From the NCBI RefSeq assembly GCF_947492645.1, contig NZ_CANLMZ010000010.1, positions 287,995-351,994 of the forward strand: 64,000 bases of DNA. The letters run 5' to 3'. Both the position numbers and the translations under genes were made by a program. Positions 1-8,812 of the stretch are shown here, in pieces; within the stretch, counting starts at the first letter, position 1, and each line of letters opens with the position of its first letter. The stretch comes from an uncultured Pontibacter sp. (GTDB lineage Bacteria > Bacteroidota > Bacteroidia > Cytophagales > Hymenobacteraceae). The notes below the pieces were generated by a model. The model had not been told where the DNA came from. It saw only the letters and a program-made list of their open reading frames with translations, and did not search any database.

Positions 1-53
1 AACTGGCTATCATGCATAACCACCAGTTACCGCTGCGCTCAAACTGGCGGTAT
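1..53. repeat. Partial copy of a dispersed inverted-repeat element (one arm)
   Basis: These bases resemble, in the same orientation, the right arm of the inverted-repeat element at 56378-56456. Both begin with AACTGGC, share ATCATGCATA, then a CCAC(C/A)AGTTAC block, and end in GCGGTAT/GCGGCAT. The left part of this copy would lie outside the window. It sits downstream of the minus-strand gene at 119-1072, so like the other copy it occupies intergenic space. Identity is roughly 75-80 percent by eye. Confidence 0.6.
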
Positions 54-118
54 TTCTTAGCTGTTCATTCATCCTACCAAGCTGTGAACATTCTCGCCTA
101 TGTCATGATCTAAAACCA

Positions 119-1072
119 CTACACCTCCAGGTACGGCCTCAACTTCTCAAACTGCTCTTGGGTAATAATCTTGATGTTCCTGATTTCCTCTAGCTGCTGG
201 TAAGCCCCGTGCTGCTCCCGGTAAGCCACAATCAGGCGGGCCATGTTTGAGGTAACATAAGGGTGCGCGCGCAGTTCATCAGCCGAAGCTTTATTGATAT
301 TCAGCTTTTGCGGCGTGTTGGCCTTAGGAACAAAAGTATACTTCTCCAGGCTATCCACGACATTAGGTGGTAAACCAAACACCTCCCGTACCTGTGCCAT
401 ACTATGAAAACCGCCGAGGCTGTTCCTATACTTTAAAATACGGGCAGATAGCTTGCTGCCAATACCTCTGATCTGCTTTAGCTGCGTAGTATCAGCGGTG
501 TTGATGTTGAAGGGTGCAAGTATAAACCGTTCGCGCGGAGGGCGGTTGTTGCTCCAATCAGGGTAAGGTGTTGGACGGGAGTTACCAGCATATTTTTGAT
601 TGTTTCCATACTTGCTTGGCCTGTCTACAGGCAATTGAATGTATGGGTACAGCTGCTGAAAAACAGAATCCGGGAAGCCGTATATTTTACCAAGTTCTGC
701 TTTATAGGTAAAGTCGCCAACCTTTTTGCGGTAATTAAGGATGCGCTGCGCCATGTAGGTGGGCATGCCCAGCTGCTGCCAGCCCTCTGCGGTTAGCTGG
801 TTTGGGTTGAACGGCTGTAACTGATCCGGCACATTATACTGCTGCTTGCGTTGCGGCCTCTCCGGCTGTTTTGCCTCCAGCTGCGCCACCAGGCTGTCGA
901 GCAGTTGCCTGTCAGATGCGGAGTTTATACTTTGCTCCGGAGTATACAACTTACTAAAAAGAAATGGTGCTGCCGTAAGCAGCACCATTAAGGTTATCAG
1001 CCACAGAAACCCGTTTACCTCGCGCTGCGAAAAGCCAAAGTATCGCCGGATTAAGTGTCTGAGTTTATTCAT
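119..1072 (-). CDS. Helix-hairpin-helix DNA-binding protein, ComEA-like, membrane-anchored
   Basis: A 317-residue protein with one hydrophobic segment near residues 20-41, then a low-complexity proline- and glutamine-rich linker, then three helix-hairpin-helix units at about residues 88-145, 185-250 and 255-316. The second contains the classic signature FNINTADTTQLKQIRGIG and the third LNINKASADELRAHPYV. Such HhH repeats bind DNA backbone non-specifically. The family includes the periplasmic DNA receptor ComEA used in natural transformation, and Bacteroidetes genomes often carry this longer multi-HhH form. The single N-terminal anchor suggests the HhH units face the periplasm. No other competence gene is adjacent, so a role in DNA uptake is an inference; DNA repair or another nucleic acid role is possible. 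Upstream on the same strand lie the small subunit and symporter genes. Confidence 0.85.
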   Translation of the reverse strand: MNKLRHLIRRYFGFSQREVNGFLWLITLMVLLTAAPFLFSKLYTPEQSINSASDRQLLDSLVAQLEAKQPERPQRKQQYNVPDQLQPFNPNQLTAEGWQQLGMPTYMAQRILNYRKKVGDFTYKAELGKIYGFPDSVFQQLYPYIQLPVDRPSKYGNNQKYAGNSRPTPYPDWSNNRPPRERFILAPFNINTADTTQLKQIRGIGSKLSARILKYRNSLGGFHSMAQVREVFGLPPNVVDSLEKYTFVPKANTPQKLNINKASADELRAHPYVTSNMARLIVAYREQHGAYQQLEEIRNIKIITQEQFEKLRPYLEV

Positions 1073-1075
1073 TCT

Positions 1076-1237
1076 TTATCGTAAAGTTTCCTGACGGCCT
1101 GGCTCGTCATCATTATCCAGGTACGAATCTGGCTCAGGTTTTGGCGGTGTTTTTATTACTCTCCAGAAGAAGTATAACATCAAACCGGTTACTGTGCCCA
1201 AAGTCAGCAGCATGACAACAATTGCAGATGTATTCAT
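1076..1237 (-). CDS. MetS-like small subunit of an NSS-family symporter (53 aa)
   Basis: A 53-residue ORF starting ATG at 1237, 6 bases after the stop of the NSS symporter, and ending TAA at 1076-1078, next to the start of the HhH gene. It begins MNTSAIVVMLLTLGTVTGLM, has one transmembrane helix (about residues 4-25) with a short aromatic stretch LYFFWRV, then a proline-rich acidic tail (KTPPKPEPDS, DNDDEPG). Size, topology and position directly after an NSS transporter match the small subunit described for MetP/MetS methionine/alanine uptake in Corynebacterium and for related NSS genes annotated as small subunit. It is probably translated with the transporter and needed for its activity or stability. 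Assignment rests on context and topology more than on sequence identity. Confidence 0.75.
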   Translation of the reverse strand: MNTSAIVVMLLTLGTVTGLMLYFFWRVIKTPPKPEPDSYLDNDDEPGRQETLR

Positions 1238-1243
1238 AGTTTC

Positions 1244-2896
1244 TTAAATTCTACCTTCTCTAACTCTTTTTTTATAGGCGATATACACCAGCAACGCCAA
1301 GCTTAGCCACACAGCTACTAACAGTATACGCGAAGCATTCACAAAGAACAGGGTATCCTGTAGTTGCTCTATTACGGCTGGATCTGTGGCAGCAGCTAGT
1401 TTTGCCTTAAGGTCGCTGTTGGCAATTTTCTTGATGATGGAGCTGTTATCAAGTTCCCAGTTGCCGCTGAAAGCTGCAGCCCAATCGCCACCTTTTGGTG
1501 TAAACAACGAGCCCAGGAATACCCATAGCAATAGCGCAGGGGTGACAAACTTGATGATGAATTTGTAGATACCCGGTACTTTGATATCAGAACCAGAGAT
1601 AATCTCTCTCCAGCCTTTGTTGATGCCAAACACCCAGGCAAAAAGTATAGACTCGAGCAAGGCAAACACTACCAGCGATACTGTACCAGCCCAATAGTCG
1701 TACTCATCAAACACACCGTAGTTAAAGAACAACACGGTTGGCATACCCAAAATCAGAACGATCAAACCAAAAGACCAGGCAGCAGATTTGCGTTTCCAGT
1801 TAAACTCGTCCTGCAGGAAGCCAATCCAAGGGGTACCCATAGCCAGCGACGAAGTTATACCTGCAAAGAATAGTAAGCCAAACCACATAAATCCGGCAAG
1901 TGCACCCAGGAAGTCGCCCCACTGGTAGAACAAGTATGGCAACGTTCGGAAACCAAGGCCAAGGCCACCGCTTTGCACCAGCTCTGTTACTCTGTCAATA
2001 CCTAAGTAGCCAATAGAGATAGGAATAAGTATAGCACCACCCAGCACAACTTCCACAAACTCGTTCATCCAACCAGCAGACATAGCGTTAAGGGCGATAT
2101 CGTCTTTTGAGCGCACATAGGATGCATAGCAATGCACAGTACCCATACCTACTGATAAGGTAAAGAAGATCTGTCCGGCGGCAGCCAACCAAACCGATGG
2201 CGACCACAGCTTATCATACTGCGGCGTCCAGAGGAAGTTTAAGCCTACGGTACTGTCGTTGATCGCACCGTTTTCGCCGGCTGTAATTGTAAAGCCTTTA
2301 TAAGCCAAGAAGATACCAAATAAAATCAGCAATGGCATACCGATCTTCGCAACACGCTCCACCCCTTTTGCAAGGCCCTGAGAAAGAATCCAGGTGTTAA
2401 GCAACAAGCAGATCAGGAAGAATACAACTGGCTCGAAAGGAATGCCAAATGTAGATTCGCCGAGGCTAACATACTCTACAAAGAATGCTGCCACGCCATC
2501 CTGGTCCATGCCACTAAATGTACCACCCAGCGAGTGGAACACGTAAGAAAGCGTCCAGGACTCGAGGTAGCAATAGTAGGCGGCAACGGCAATGTTCGTC
2601 CAGATACCAAAAACCCCGATATATTTCCAGAGGCGGTTTTTACCCATGGTATCCACGATAAACGGAGTAGAGTGGTGCCCGAATTTACCACCGAAGCGGC
2701 CCATAGACCACTCGATCCATAGAAGCGGAATACCCATTACCAGGAAGCAGACCAAGTAAGGGATAATGAAGGCGCCACCACCGTTCTGCACTGCCTGCAC
2801 CGGAAACCTAAGAAAGTTGCCGAGACCAACAGCATTACCGGCCATAGCCAGAATGAGACCCACACGTGAGCCCCACGATTCTTTGTTAGCACTCAT
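1244..2896 (-). CDS. Sodium-dependent NSS/SNF-family amino-acid symporter
   Basis: A 550-residue inner-membrane transporter with about 12 hydrophobic helices. The first helix carries the family signature GNAVGLGNFLRFP, which forms part of the Na+ and substrate sites of LeuT-fold NSS proteins, and is preceded by WGSRVGLILAMAG. Members import amino acids with Na+ (LeuT, TnaT, MetP). The length, longer than the roughly 450-510 residues of short LeuT-like members, and the downstream 53-residue single-helix gene point to the MetP-like branch, whose substrates are methionine and alanine; the substrate here is an inference. The start at 2896 leaves MSANKESWGSR, typical for the family. The 168 bases upstream are AT-rich with no obvious operator. 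Confidence 0.93.
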   Translation of the reverse strand: MSANKESWGSRVGLILAMAGNAVGLGNFLRFPVQAVQNGGGAFIIPYLVCFLVMGIPLLWIEWSMGRFGGKFGHHSTPFIVDTMGKNRLWKYIGVFGIWTNIAVAAYYCYLESWTLSYVFHSLGGTFSGMDQDGVAAFFVEYVSLGESTFGIPFEPVVFFLICLLLNTWILSQGLAKGVERVAKIGMPLLILFGIFLAYKGFTITAGENGAINDSTVGLNFLWTPQYDKLWSPSVWLAAAGQIFFTLSVGMGTVHCYASYVRSKDDIALNAMSAGWMNEFVEVVLGGAILIPISIGYLGIDRVTELVQSGGLGLGFRTLPYLFYQWGDFLGALAGFMWFGLLFFAGITSSLAMGTPWIGFLQDEFNWKRKSAAWSFGLIVLILGMPTVLFFNYGVFDEYDYWAGTVSLVVFALLESILFAWVFGINKGWREIISGSDIKVPGIYKFIIKFVTPALLLWVFLGSLFTPKGGDWAAAFSGNWELDNSSIIKKIANSDLKAKLAAATDPAVIEQLQDTLFFVNASRILLVAVWLSLALLVYIAYKKRVREGRI

Positions 2897-3064
2897 AAAT
2901 TAAGGTAGAAGTGTTTAGATTAGTTTAGTTTGGGTTAATTGCGTTATAGCTTAGTTTGTTTTAAACTGAAATTTAAAGAAACAATTTTAACATTGCCTAA
3001 CAGATACGCATTAAAAATCAGATATTTTTAATATTGACAAATGCGCTGGTAGCTTTGGCCTGTT

Positions 3065-3976
3065 TTAAAGTATGCGCTCTGCCTGTTCGGCTACCATACG
3101 TATGCCCTCCATGAAACTGCGAGGCTGGTATCCAAGGTCTTTTTGTGCTTTGCTGATGTCGAAGCCTGTGCGTGCCGGGCGCTTGGCCGGCTGAGAGAAT
3201 GTAGAAGCATCTGCTTTGTCTATCAGAGACTTATCCAGCGTAAAGTATTCTGCTACTTGCATGGCCATAGCATAGGGTGTAAGCATTTCGTTGCCAGAGA
3301 TGTTGTAAATGCCTTCTGCGTCGTGCTCAACAGCCAACCAGCATCCCATGGCAAGGTCTTCGGCTAAGGTTGGCGTCCTGAACTGGTCATCAACCACCTT
3401 TATTACCTTACCGGCCTGCAAACTATCGCGTACCCACAGCACAATGTTAGTGCGCCCGTAATTATGAGCAACGCCAAAAACGAGTACCGTGCGCAGTATG
3501 GCCCATTTGCAGTTCGCTTTTTTAACAAGCTCTTCTGCCATCAACTTTGTTTCGCCGTAAAAATTTACCGGCTTTGCTTCTGCTTCCTCGTCGTAAGGGC
3601 CATTTTCGCCATCAAAAATAAAGTCAGTAGACAGATGCACAAGATGCACGTTATACTTCTCGCAGGCATTTACCAGGTACTGCACCGCATTACGGTTTTG
3701 CTCTAAAGCGCCCTCATGGTCATCTTCGCACTGGTCCACGTTTGTCATGGCGGCAGTATGGATGATGTGCGTTGGCTTAAACTCACCAACCACCTGCTCC
3801 ACCTGCTCCGGGTTGGTTACATCCATACTTCTGAACGGCAGCGTTGGCAGCACCTCTGCCAGCTTGTTTTCTCCGCGGCTTGTAGCCAGTAACGTCACAT
3901 TTGTTGTTGGCAAGAGTAGCTCGGCCAGTTTCTGCCCTAGCAGGCCGTTTGCTCCTGTAATAAGTATTCTTTTCAT
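3065..3976 (-). CDS. SDR-family dTDP-4-dehydrorhamnose reductase-like protein (RmlD/RfbD type)
   Basis: A 303-residue Rossmann-fold protein. The N terminus has the nucleotide-binding glycine motif ITGANGLLGQ, and the catalytic Tyr-Lys pair is in the segment FYGETKLMAE around residues 144-153. The overall pattern (STDFIFDGENGPYDEE, PARTGFDISKAQ near the end) is that of RmlD, which reduces dTDP-4-keto-rhamnose to dTDP-rhamnose. No rmlA, rmlB or rmlC lies nearby, so the substrate may be another nucleotide sugar or sugar-like compound; many Bacteroidetes have orphan RmlD-like reductases. The gene is followed 6 bases upstream on the same strand by the cyclophilin gene, so the two may be cotranscribed. 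Confidence 0.82.
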   Translation of the reverse strand: MKRILITGANGLLGQKLAELLLPTTNVTLLATSRGENKLAEVLPTLPFRSMDVTNPEQVEQVVGEFKPTHIIHTAAMTNVDQCEDDHEGALEQNRNAVQYLVNACEKYNVHLVHLSTDFIFDGENGPYDEEAEAKPVNFYGETKLMAEELVKKANCKWAILRTVLVFGVAHNYGRTNIVLWVRDSLQAGKVIKVVDDQFRTPTLAEDLAMGCWLAVEHDAEGIYNISGNEMLTPYAMAMQVAEYFTLDKSLIDKADASTFSQPAKRPARTGFDISKAQKDLGYQPRSFMEGIRMVAEQAERIL

Positions 3977-3982
3977 TGTGCG

Positions 3983-4636
3983 TTATTTCTTCAGCGACTG
4001 CGTGTTATAATCGTAGTTATACTTTTTGGCTATTTTTTTCTTTTTTACCTCTTCTACTTTTACCTTCATTTTGATGTCTGACAACGGTCTGTCGCGGCCA
4101 CCTTTGGGCACTTCGGCAATTTTATCAATTACATCCAGCCCATCTACTACCTGCCCGTAAACAGTATACACCTCGTCGAGCATCGGGGTACCGTCGTGGT
4201 TCTCCACAATGTAAAACTGCGAGCCGCTGGAGGCACGCTCCGGGTTTACGTTATCACCCATTCGGGCAGCAGCCACGGCACCTCTTACATGCTTGTGCTT
4301 CGGGTTTATCTCAGCAGGAATTGTATAGCCGGGGTTACCAGACCCATCGTTGTTCGGGTTATCGTCTTTTGTGTTCGGGTCGCCGCCCTGTATCATAAAC
4401 CCGTCTATTACTCTATGAAAGGTAGTGCCATCGTAATAGCCTTCTTTGGCCAGTTTCAGGAAGTTCTCGCGGTGCCTAGGGGTATCCTCAAACAATACCA
4501 GCTTTATCTCTCCCTGCGGTGTCTCTATGGTCACCAATTGGTCTTTACCCTTTACCTTCTGGCCCATTACTGCCATTGGCAATAGTGCAAAGCCAGTTAC
4601 CAACACCAGGTCTTTCAGCAGTTTCATACTTGTCAA
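3983..4636 (-). CDS. Cyclophilin-type peptidyl-prolyl cis-trans isomerase, exported
   Basis: A 217-residue protein. Residues 1-25 form a signal peptide ending around MAVMGQ, so the enzyme is probably periplasmic. The cyclophilin core follows, with the catalytic-site pattern FHRVIDGFMIQGGDP, the AAARMGDNVNPERASSGSQFYI region and a loop GQVVDGLDVIDKI. A lysine-rich tail (VEEVKKKKIAKKYNYD) ends the protein. It isomerises Xaa-Pro bonds during folding. Two in-frame ATGs exist (4636 and 4627); the second begins MKLLKDL and is an equally good signal-peptide start. The gene lies 6 bases upstream of the RmlD-like gene, suggesting one transcript, although the two functions are unrelated. Confidence 0.92.
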   Translation of the reverse strand: MTSMKLLKDLVLVTGFALLPMAVMGQKVKGKDQLVTIETPQGEIKLVLFEDTPRHRENFLKLAKEGYYDGTTFHRVIDGFMIQGGDPNTKDDNPNNDGSGNPGYTIPAEINPKHKHVRGAVAAARMGDNVNPERASSGSQFYIVENHDGTPMLDEVYTVYGQVVDGLDVIDKIAEVPKGGRDRPLSDIKMKVKVEEVKKKKIAKKYNYDYNTQSLKK

Positions 4637-4902
4637 TTATCGGTTTATACTTTGATTTTGGAATTGCCTATACTTTGCAGGCTCTCAAATTTAAACCTTT
4701 TTAGGTCTTATTTATACTTTCACAGCTATTTATGGCAGCGTAGCCTTGCCTGCCCGCCATATCCTTTACCAAATGCCCTATACTTTGTATTGCATTATTA
4801 GAACTAGTTTCTGCACCCTCAGATGCTATTGAAGTGTAAATTTCATATTCCCCTACAAAAATGTTATATTCACAAACTGACTAATCAACATAAAACTTAT
4901 AA

Positions 4903-6453
4903 ATGAAAAGAACACTCCTCACAGCAGGGCTCTGTTCGGCATCGGTTAGCAGTCTTTTGGCACAAGCGCCTAAGGCTTCTGTAGATGACCAAATAGATGC
5001 CGCTGTTGGTCCTGCAGCGCAATTTATCTCCGATATTATCTTTTATGAACTTCCCCTTAACGATACCATAGGCATTCCGCTTATACTTATCTGGCTATTG
5101 GCTGGGGCTGCTTTTTTTACTGTATACCTGGGTTTTGTAAATGTGCGCGGCTTTAAATATGCCCTTGATATTGTGCGCGGCAAGTATAACCAGAAAGACG
5201 CCCCCGGCGAAGTGTCCCATTTTCAGGCACTAACTGCAGCCGTATCTGGTACTGTTGGTTTGGGTAACATTGCAGGTGTTGCCATTGCTATCTCTCTTGG
5301 CGGCCCCGGAGCCACTTTCTGGATGATCATAGCGGGCCTGCTTGGTATGTCTTCTAAATTTGTATCGTGTACGCTTGGTGTTAAGTACAGAGATGTGCAC
5401 GCTGACGGTACTGTATCGGGTGGGCCAATGCACTACCTGAACAAAGGCCTGAACGAACGCGGTATGGGCGGCTTAGGCAAGTTTCTGGCTGCTTTTTTTG
5501 CTGTAATGTGCATTGGTGGCGCCATAGGTGCTGGCAACATGTTCCAGATAAACCAGGCAACCCAGCAGTTTATAGCAGTTACCGGTGGCCAAGAGGGCTC
5601 TTTCTTCGGGGGCGGCAATGCCTGGATCTTTGGGCTGATAATGGCTGTGCTGGTGGGCCTGGTTATAATTGGCGGCATGAAAAGCATTGCCAAGGTTACC
5701 GAGAAGGTGGTACCAATTATGTGTGGCATTTACATAGTGGCAGCCTTAATCGTTCTGGCGGTTAACTACTCGCAAATACCAACTGCTTTTGTGGCTATTT
5801 TCGAGGGTGCTTTTTCTGGTACTGCTATCACGGGCGGCATTGTAGGCGTAATGATACAAGGTTTGCGCCGTGGCGTGTTCTCTAACGAAGCCGGTATTGG
5901 ATCAGCCTCTATTGCGCACTCTGCCGTTAAAACAAGTGTGCCTGTAACCGAAGGCTTTGTTGCTTCCCTGGAGCCCTTTATAGACACCGTGATTGTGTGC
6001 ACCATGACGGCCCTGGTAATTGTAGTAACCGGCGCTTACAACCTGGATACAGGCGATGGCATTGCCCTTACCTCTACTGCCTTTTCAACTGTTATCAGTT
6101 GGTTTCCGATGGTTTTGGCAGCAGCAGTTATCTTGTTTGCTTTCTCTACCATGATCACCTGGTCATACTATGGCTTAAAATCCTGGACTTACCTTTTCGG
6201 TAACACCAGAATCTCTGATATCTCTTTTAAAGTGCTTTTTTGTGCTTTTGTTATTCTAGGTGCACCCATACAGTTAAACAGCGTTGTTGCTTTCTCTGAT
6301 GCCATGCTGTTTGCCATGAGTATACCGAATATGGTTGGTTTATACTTGCTGGCCCCTGTGGTAAAACAGGAGATGCAGGCGTTCTTGGTCTATGCCCGCT
6401 CAAGCAAAAGGCAACCGCTTACAGAAGAGGCTGTAGAAGCAGCACAGGTTTAA
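4903..6453 (+). CDS. AGCS-family alanine/glycine:cation symporter
   Basis: A 516-residue inner-membrane protein with about 10-11 hydrophobic helices. The family signature is visible as FQALTAAVSGTVGLGNIAGV at about residues 107-126, together with GPGATFWMIIAGLLGMSSKF and GLRRGVFSNEAGIGSASIAH. AGCS proteins (AlsT, DagA, YaaJ) import alanine or glycine with Na+ or H+. An N-terminal stretch with a signal-like segment and the sequence LLAQAPKASVDDQ precedes the first core helix, a usual feature of Bacteroidetes members. The gene stands alone, with a strong hairpin terminator downstream at 6490-6540 and a 266-base upstream region containing several TATACTT motifs but no clear operator. Confidence 0.95.
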   Translation: MKRTLLTAGLCSASVSSLLAQAPKASVDDQIDAAVGPAAQFISDIIFYELPLNDTIGIPLILIWLLAGAAFFTVYLGFVNVRGFKYALDIVRGKYNQKDAPGEVSHFQALTAAVSGTVGLGNIAGVAIAISLGGPGATFWMIIAGLLGMSSKFVSCTLGVKYRDVHADGTVSGGPMHYLNKGLNERGMGGLGKFLAAFFAVMCIGGAIGAGNMFQINQATQQFIAVTGGQEGSFFGGGNAWIFGLIMAVLVGLVIIGGMKSIAKVTEKVVPIMCGIYIVAALIVLAVNYSQIPTAFVAIFEGAFSGTAITGGIVGVMIQGLRRGVFSNEAGIGSASIAHSAVKTSVPVTEGFVASLEPFIDTVIVCTMTALVIVVTGAYNLDTGDGIALTSTAFSTVISWFPMVLAAAVILFAFSTMITWSYYGLKSWTYLFGNTRISDISFKVLFCAFVILGAPIQLNSVVAFSDAMLFAMSIPNMVGLYLLAPVVKQEMQAFLVYARSSKRQPLTEEAVEAAQV

Positions 6454-6489
6454 CCTGTACGGCAAGGTTGTTCTTACAGAAAGCTCTGA

Positions 6490-6540
6490 TAAACTGACAA
6501 GGCCCGCTCATACTTAGTATGAGCGGGCCTTGTCAGTTTA
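6490..6540. terminator. Bidirectional terminator between the alanine symporter and hemC
   Basis: A perfect 24-bp stem (6490-6513 with 6517-6540) closed by the 3-base loop TTA. The inner part contains AAGGCCCGCTCATAC and its complement. It lies between convergent genes, with A/T tracts on both sides, so it can end both transcripts. Confidence 0.9.
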
Positions 6541-6558
6541 TACTTTAAAAGTATACTT

Positions 6559-7515
6559 CTAAATCTCGCTGCGTTCGCGTTTTATACTTGTTAGTATTTC
6601 TTCGCCACCGTTAGTTAGCGTGCTGTTGGCAAGCTTCTCTCCCAGCCTCTCTGCTGCCTCTTGTGTGTCTGTCATGGTTTGCTGCAGCAGCGTTTTGCCA
6701 TCCAGGCTTACAATACCGCCATTTATACTTACCCCTGTAGCAGTTAAAGTAGCCAGCGCAAAAGACGGAATGCTGCAACCGCCCTCCATTGTTCTCAGGA
6801 AAGCGCGCTCAGCCAACAGGCAAACATGGGTTTCAGCGTGATCTAAAGCACTTTTTATCGCTGCCTTTAAGCCGGGCTCTAAATCTTTAGCACATTCAAT
6901 GGCCACACTTCCCTGGCCAGCTGCCGGCACAAACTCATCTTCCGGGAAAGTATGCACTATCAGGTTATCATAACCCATACGGTACACACCGGCATAAGCC
7001 AGCATGAGTGCATCAAACTGTTTTTCTTCCAGCTTGCGCAAACGCGTTTGCAGGTTCCCTCTCGATTCTGCGGTAGTTACATTGGGGTAGTGCTTTTTCA
7101 GAAGCGCCTTGCGTCTTGTGGATGATGTTCCAATCACGACGTTACTATCGCGCTCCAGCTTAAAATTTGGGTCGAAGCTAAGTATAACATCATTCACTTT
7201 TTCGCGCTCCATAAAGGCCACCAGTTCCAAATCGTCAGGTATACTAGACTGCACATCTTTAGCACTATGCACGGCTATGTCTATATTTCCTTCACGCAGG
7301 CTAACTTCCAGCTCCTCCGTAAAAACGCCTTTAGAGCCAATTTTGTCAAGAGAGCGATCCAACACCTGGTCGCCTTTGGTGCTGATGATAACAAGCTCTG
7401 TTTGCAAACCAGCTGCCTGCAGTTTTTCCGCGGCGTGTTCTGCCTGCCACAAAGCCAGCTTGCTGCCGCGCGTACCTATGCGTATTACTTTATCTTTACT
7501 ATCGTTTTGCATCAT
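6559..7515 (-). CDS. hemC: Porphobilinogen deaminase (hydroxymethylbilane synthase)
   Basis: A 318-residue cytoplasmic enzyme of heme biosynthesis that polymerises four porphobilinogen units into hydroxymethylbilane. It starts IRIGTRGSKLALWQA, the conserved HemC N terminus, with STKGDQ and HSAKDVQSSIP following. The dipyrromethane cofactor is attached to the cysteine in EGGCSIPSFALA, which is present at about residue 243. Arginines of the substrate site are in GTSSTRRKALL and ESRGNLQTRLRKL. The length matches the family. The start codon is one of two adjacent ATGs. No other hem gene is adjacent; holB lies upstream on the same strand. Confidence 0.97.
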   Translation of the reverse strand: MMQNDSKDKVIRIGTRGSKLALWQAEHAAEKLQAAGLQTELVIISTKGDQVLDRSLDKIGSKGVFTEELEVSLREGNIDIAVHSAKDVQSSIPDDLELVAFMEREKVNDVILSFDPNFKLERDSNVVIGTSSTRRKALLKKHYPNVTTAESRGNLQTRLRKLEEKQFDALMLAYAGVYRMGYDNLIVHTFPEDEFVPAAGQGSVAIECAKDLEPGLKAAIKSALDHAETHVCLLAERAFLRTMEGGCSIPSFALATLTATGVSINGGIVSLDGKTLLQQTMTDTQEAAERLGEKLANSTLTNGGEEILTSIKRERSEI

Positions 7516-7625
7516 TTCCTTCTCTCAAGTATGCTTGTGTTTGATGAGCTGCAATACTTTGTTTTAGCCAAAACAGGGTTTAGCCATGGCCTGGCCAACT
7601 GCCAAAAGTATAGCGCTGCAAAAAT

Positions 7626-8750
7626 TTAATTTCCTCTTAAATAACCGGCTATTTGTATAGAGCTATCTACAAAAACCATTTTTGGGTTTGCGTTACGCTC
7701 AATATGGTAATGCGCCTGGTTTAGCTCTTCGGCCAGTTGTCCGGCATTGTCACCAGTAATCAGTTTCGAGAATTTCTGCACAAAATCCAGCTCTGCTGGT
7801 GGCAGGTAGGTTACTAAGCCCGCATCAATGCCATACAACATTACTTTCCGGAACAAGTTAAGCGCATAAAGCAAAAAGTTCTTCTGGTTTTCGCGGCCCA
7901 GCGTCTGAAACTTATCACTCATGTCCACCATCTCGCCAAACTTATAACTATAGCAGTTACGCATCCAATCGGTAAAGAAGCTAAAATAATCGCTGCTGAT
8001 CTCGGAGGTAAGTTTGCCTGCTACATTCAGATTGCCTTCGGCAAGTTGTGCTACCTGGTGCGCCACATCCGGGTTTGTATTGTATTGTTCCTGCAGGTAT
8101 TGCACCACCTCCTGCTCAGTAAACTGGCGTACCTGCATAATTTGCGTACGCGAGGTTATAGTTGCCAAAAGTTTTTCCGCTGCCTGGGCCACTAGCAAGA
8201 ACAGCGTTTTGGCAGGGGGCTCCTCCAGCAGCTTTAGTAGTGCATTGGCCGCAGTAGGGTGCATTAACTCCGGCAGCCACACCACAACAATTTTGTAGTC
8301 ACCTTCAAACGCCTTCAGCGACACCAGCTTCACCAGTTGGCGGCTTTCTTCTTTTGAGATGTTACCCTGTTTGTTTTCTGCGCCAATGTGCTGCATCCAG
8401 TCGTTAAGGCCCTGGTAGGGGTTTGCCAAAACAAACTCGCGCCACTCGTTCATAAACCGGCTGCTCAGGGCATCTTTACTAACCGATTTGGTTGTAGTAA
8501 CCGGCATCACGAAGTTAAAGTCCGGGTGTACCAGCTTGTTCATTTTCGCGCAGCTGCCACATGTTCCACATGAATCATTGGCCTGTTTAGCTTCGCAGTT
8601 AACGTAAGTTGCATAAGCCAGCGCCAAGGCAAGGTTGGCGCTTCCCTCCTGCCCCAGAAACAGCTGCGCATGCGCCACATGGTTTTGCTGCACAGATTTC
8701 AGCAACATTGCCTTCGCCTCCTGATGCCCTATTATTTCTGAAAACTGCAC
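7626..8750 (-). CDS. holB: DNA polymerase III subunit delta prime
   Basis: A 374-residue AAA+ clamp-loader subunit. The N terminus FSEIIGHQEAKAMLLKSV and the zinc-binding cluster CGTCGSC, followed by HPDF, are typical of delta prime. The SRC-like region reads SRTQIMQVRQF and the Walker B-like region is KIVVVWLPELMHPTAANALLKLLEEPP. The Walker A position reads FLGQEGSANLALALAYA, degenerate as expected because delta prime does not hydrolyse ATP. The start is GTG at 8750, since no ATG lies upstream in frame and the family N terminus begins here. It works with gamma/tau and delta to load the beta clamp. It is probably not in an operon with hemC (110-base gap). Confidence 0.94.
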   Translation of the reverse strand: MQFSEIIGHQEAKAMLLKSVQQNHVAHAQLFLGQEGSANLALALAYATYVNCEAKQANDSCGTCGSCAKMNKLVHPDFNFVMPVTTTKSVSKDALSSRFMNEWREFVLANPYQGLNDWMQHIGAENKQGNISKEESRQLVKLVSLKAFEGDYKIVVVWLPELMHPTAANALLKLLEEPPAKTLFLLVAQAAEKLLATITSRTQIMQVRQFTEQEVVQYLQEQYNTNPDVAHQVAQLAEGNLNVAGKLTSEISSDYFSFFTDWMRNCYSYKFGEMVDMSDKFQTLGRENQKNFLLYALNLFRKVMLYGIDAGLVTYLPPAELDFVQKFSKLITGDNAGQLAEELNQAHYHIERNANPKMVFVDSSIQIAGYLRGN

Positions 8751-8812
8751 TTATTTATATTATTTTGATTATTGGATGGTTAAATGCTGTACTGGATGGA
8801 CAATTTACTCAT

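Noticed and set aside
6505..6525. CATACTTAGTATG as a protein-binding operator
   Set aside because: It is the tip of the long perfect terminator stem at 6490-6540.
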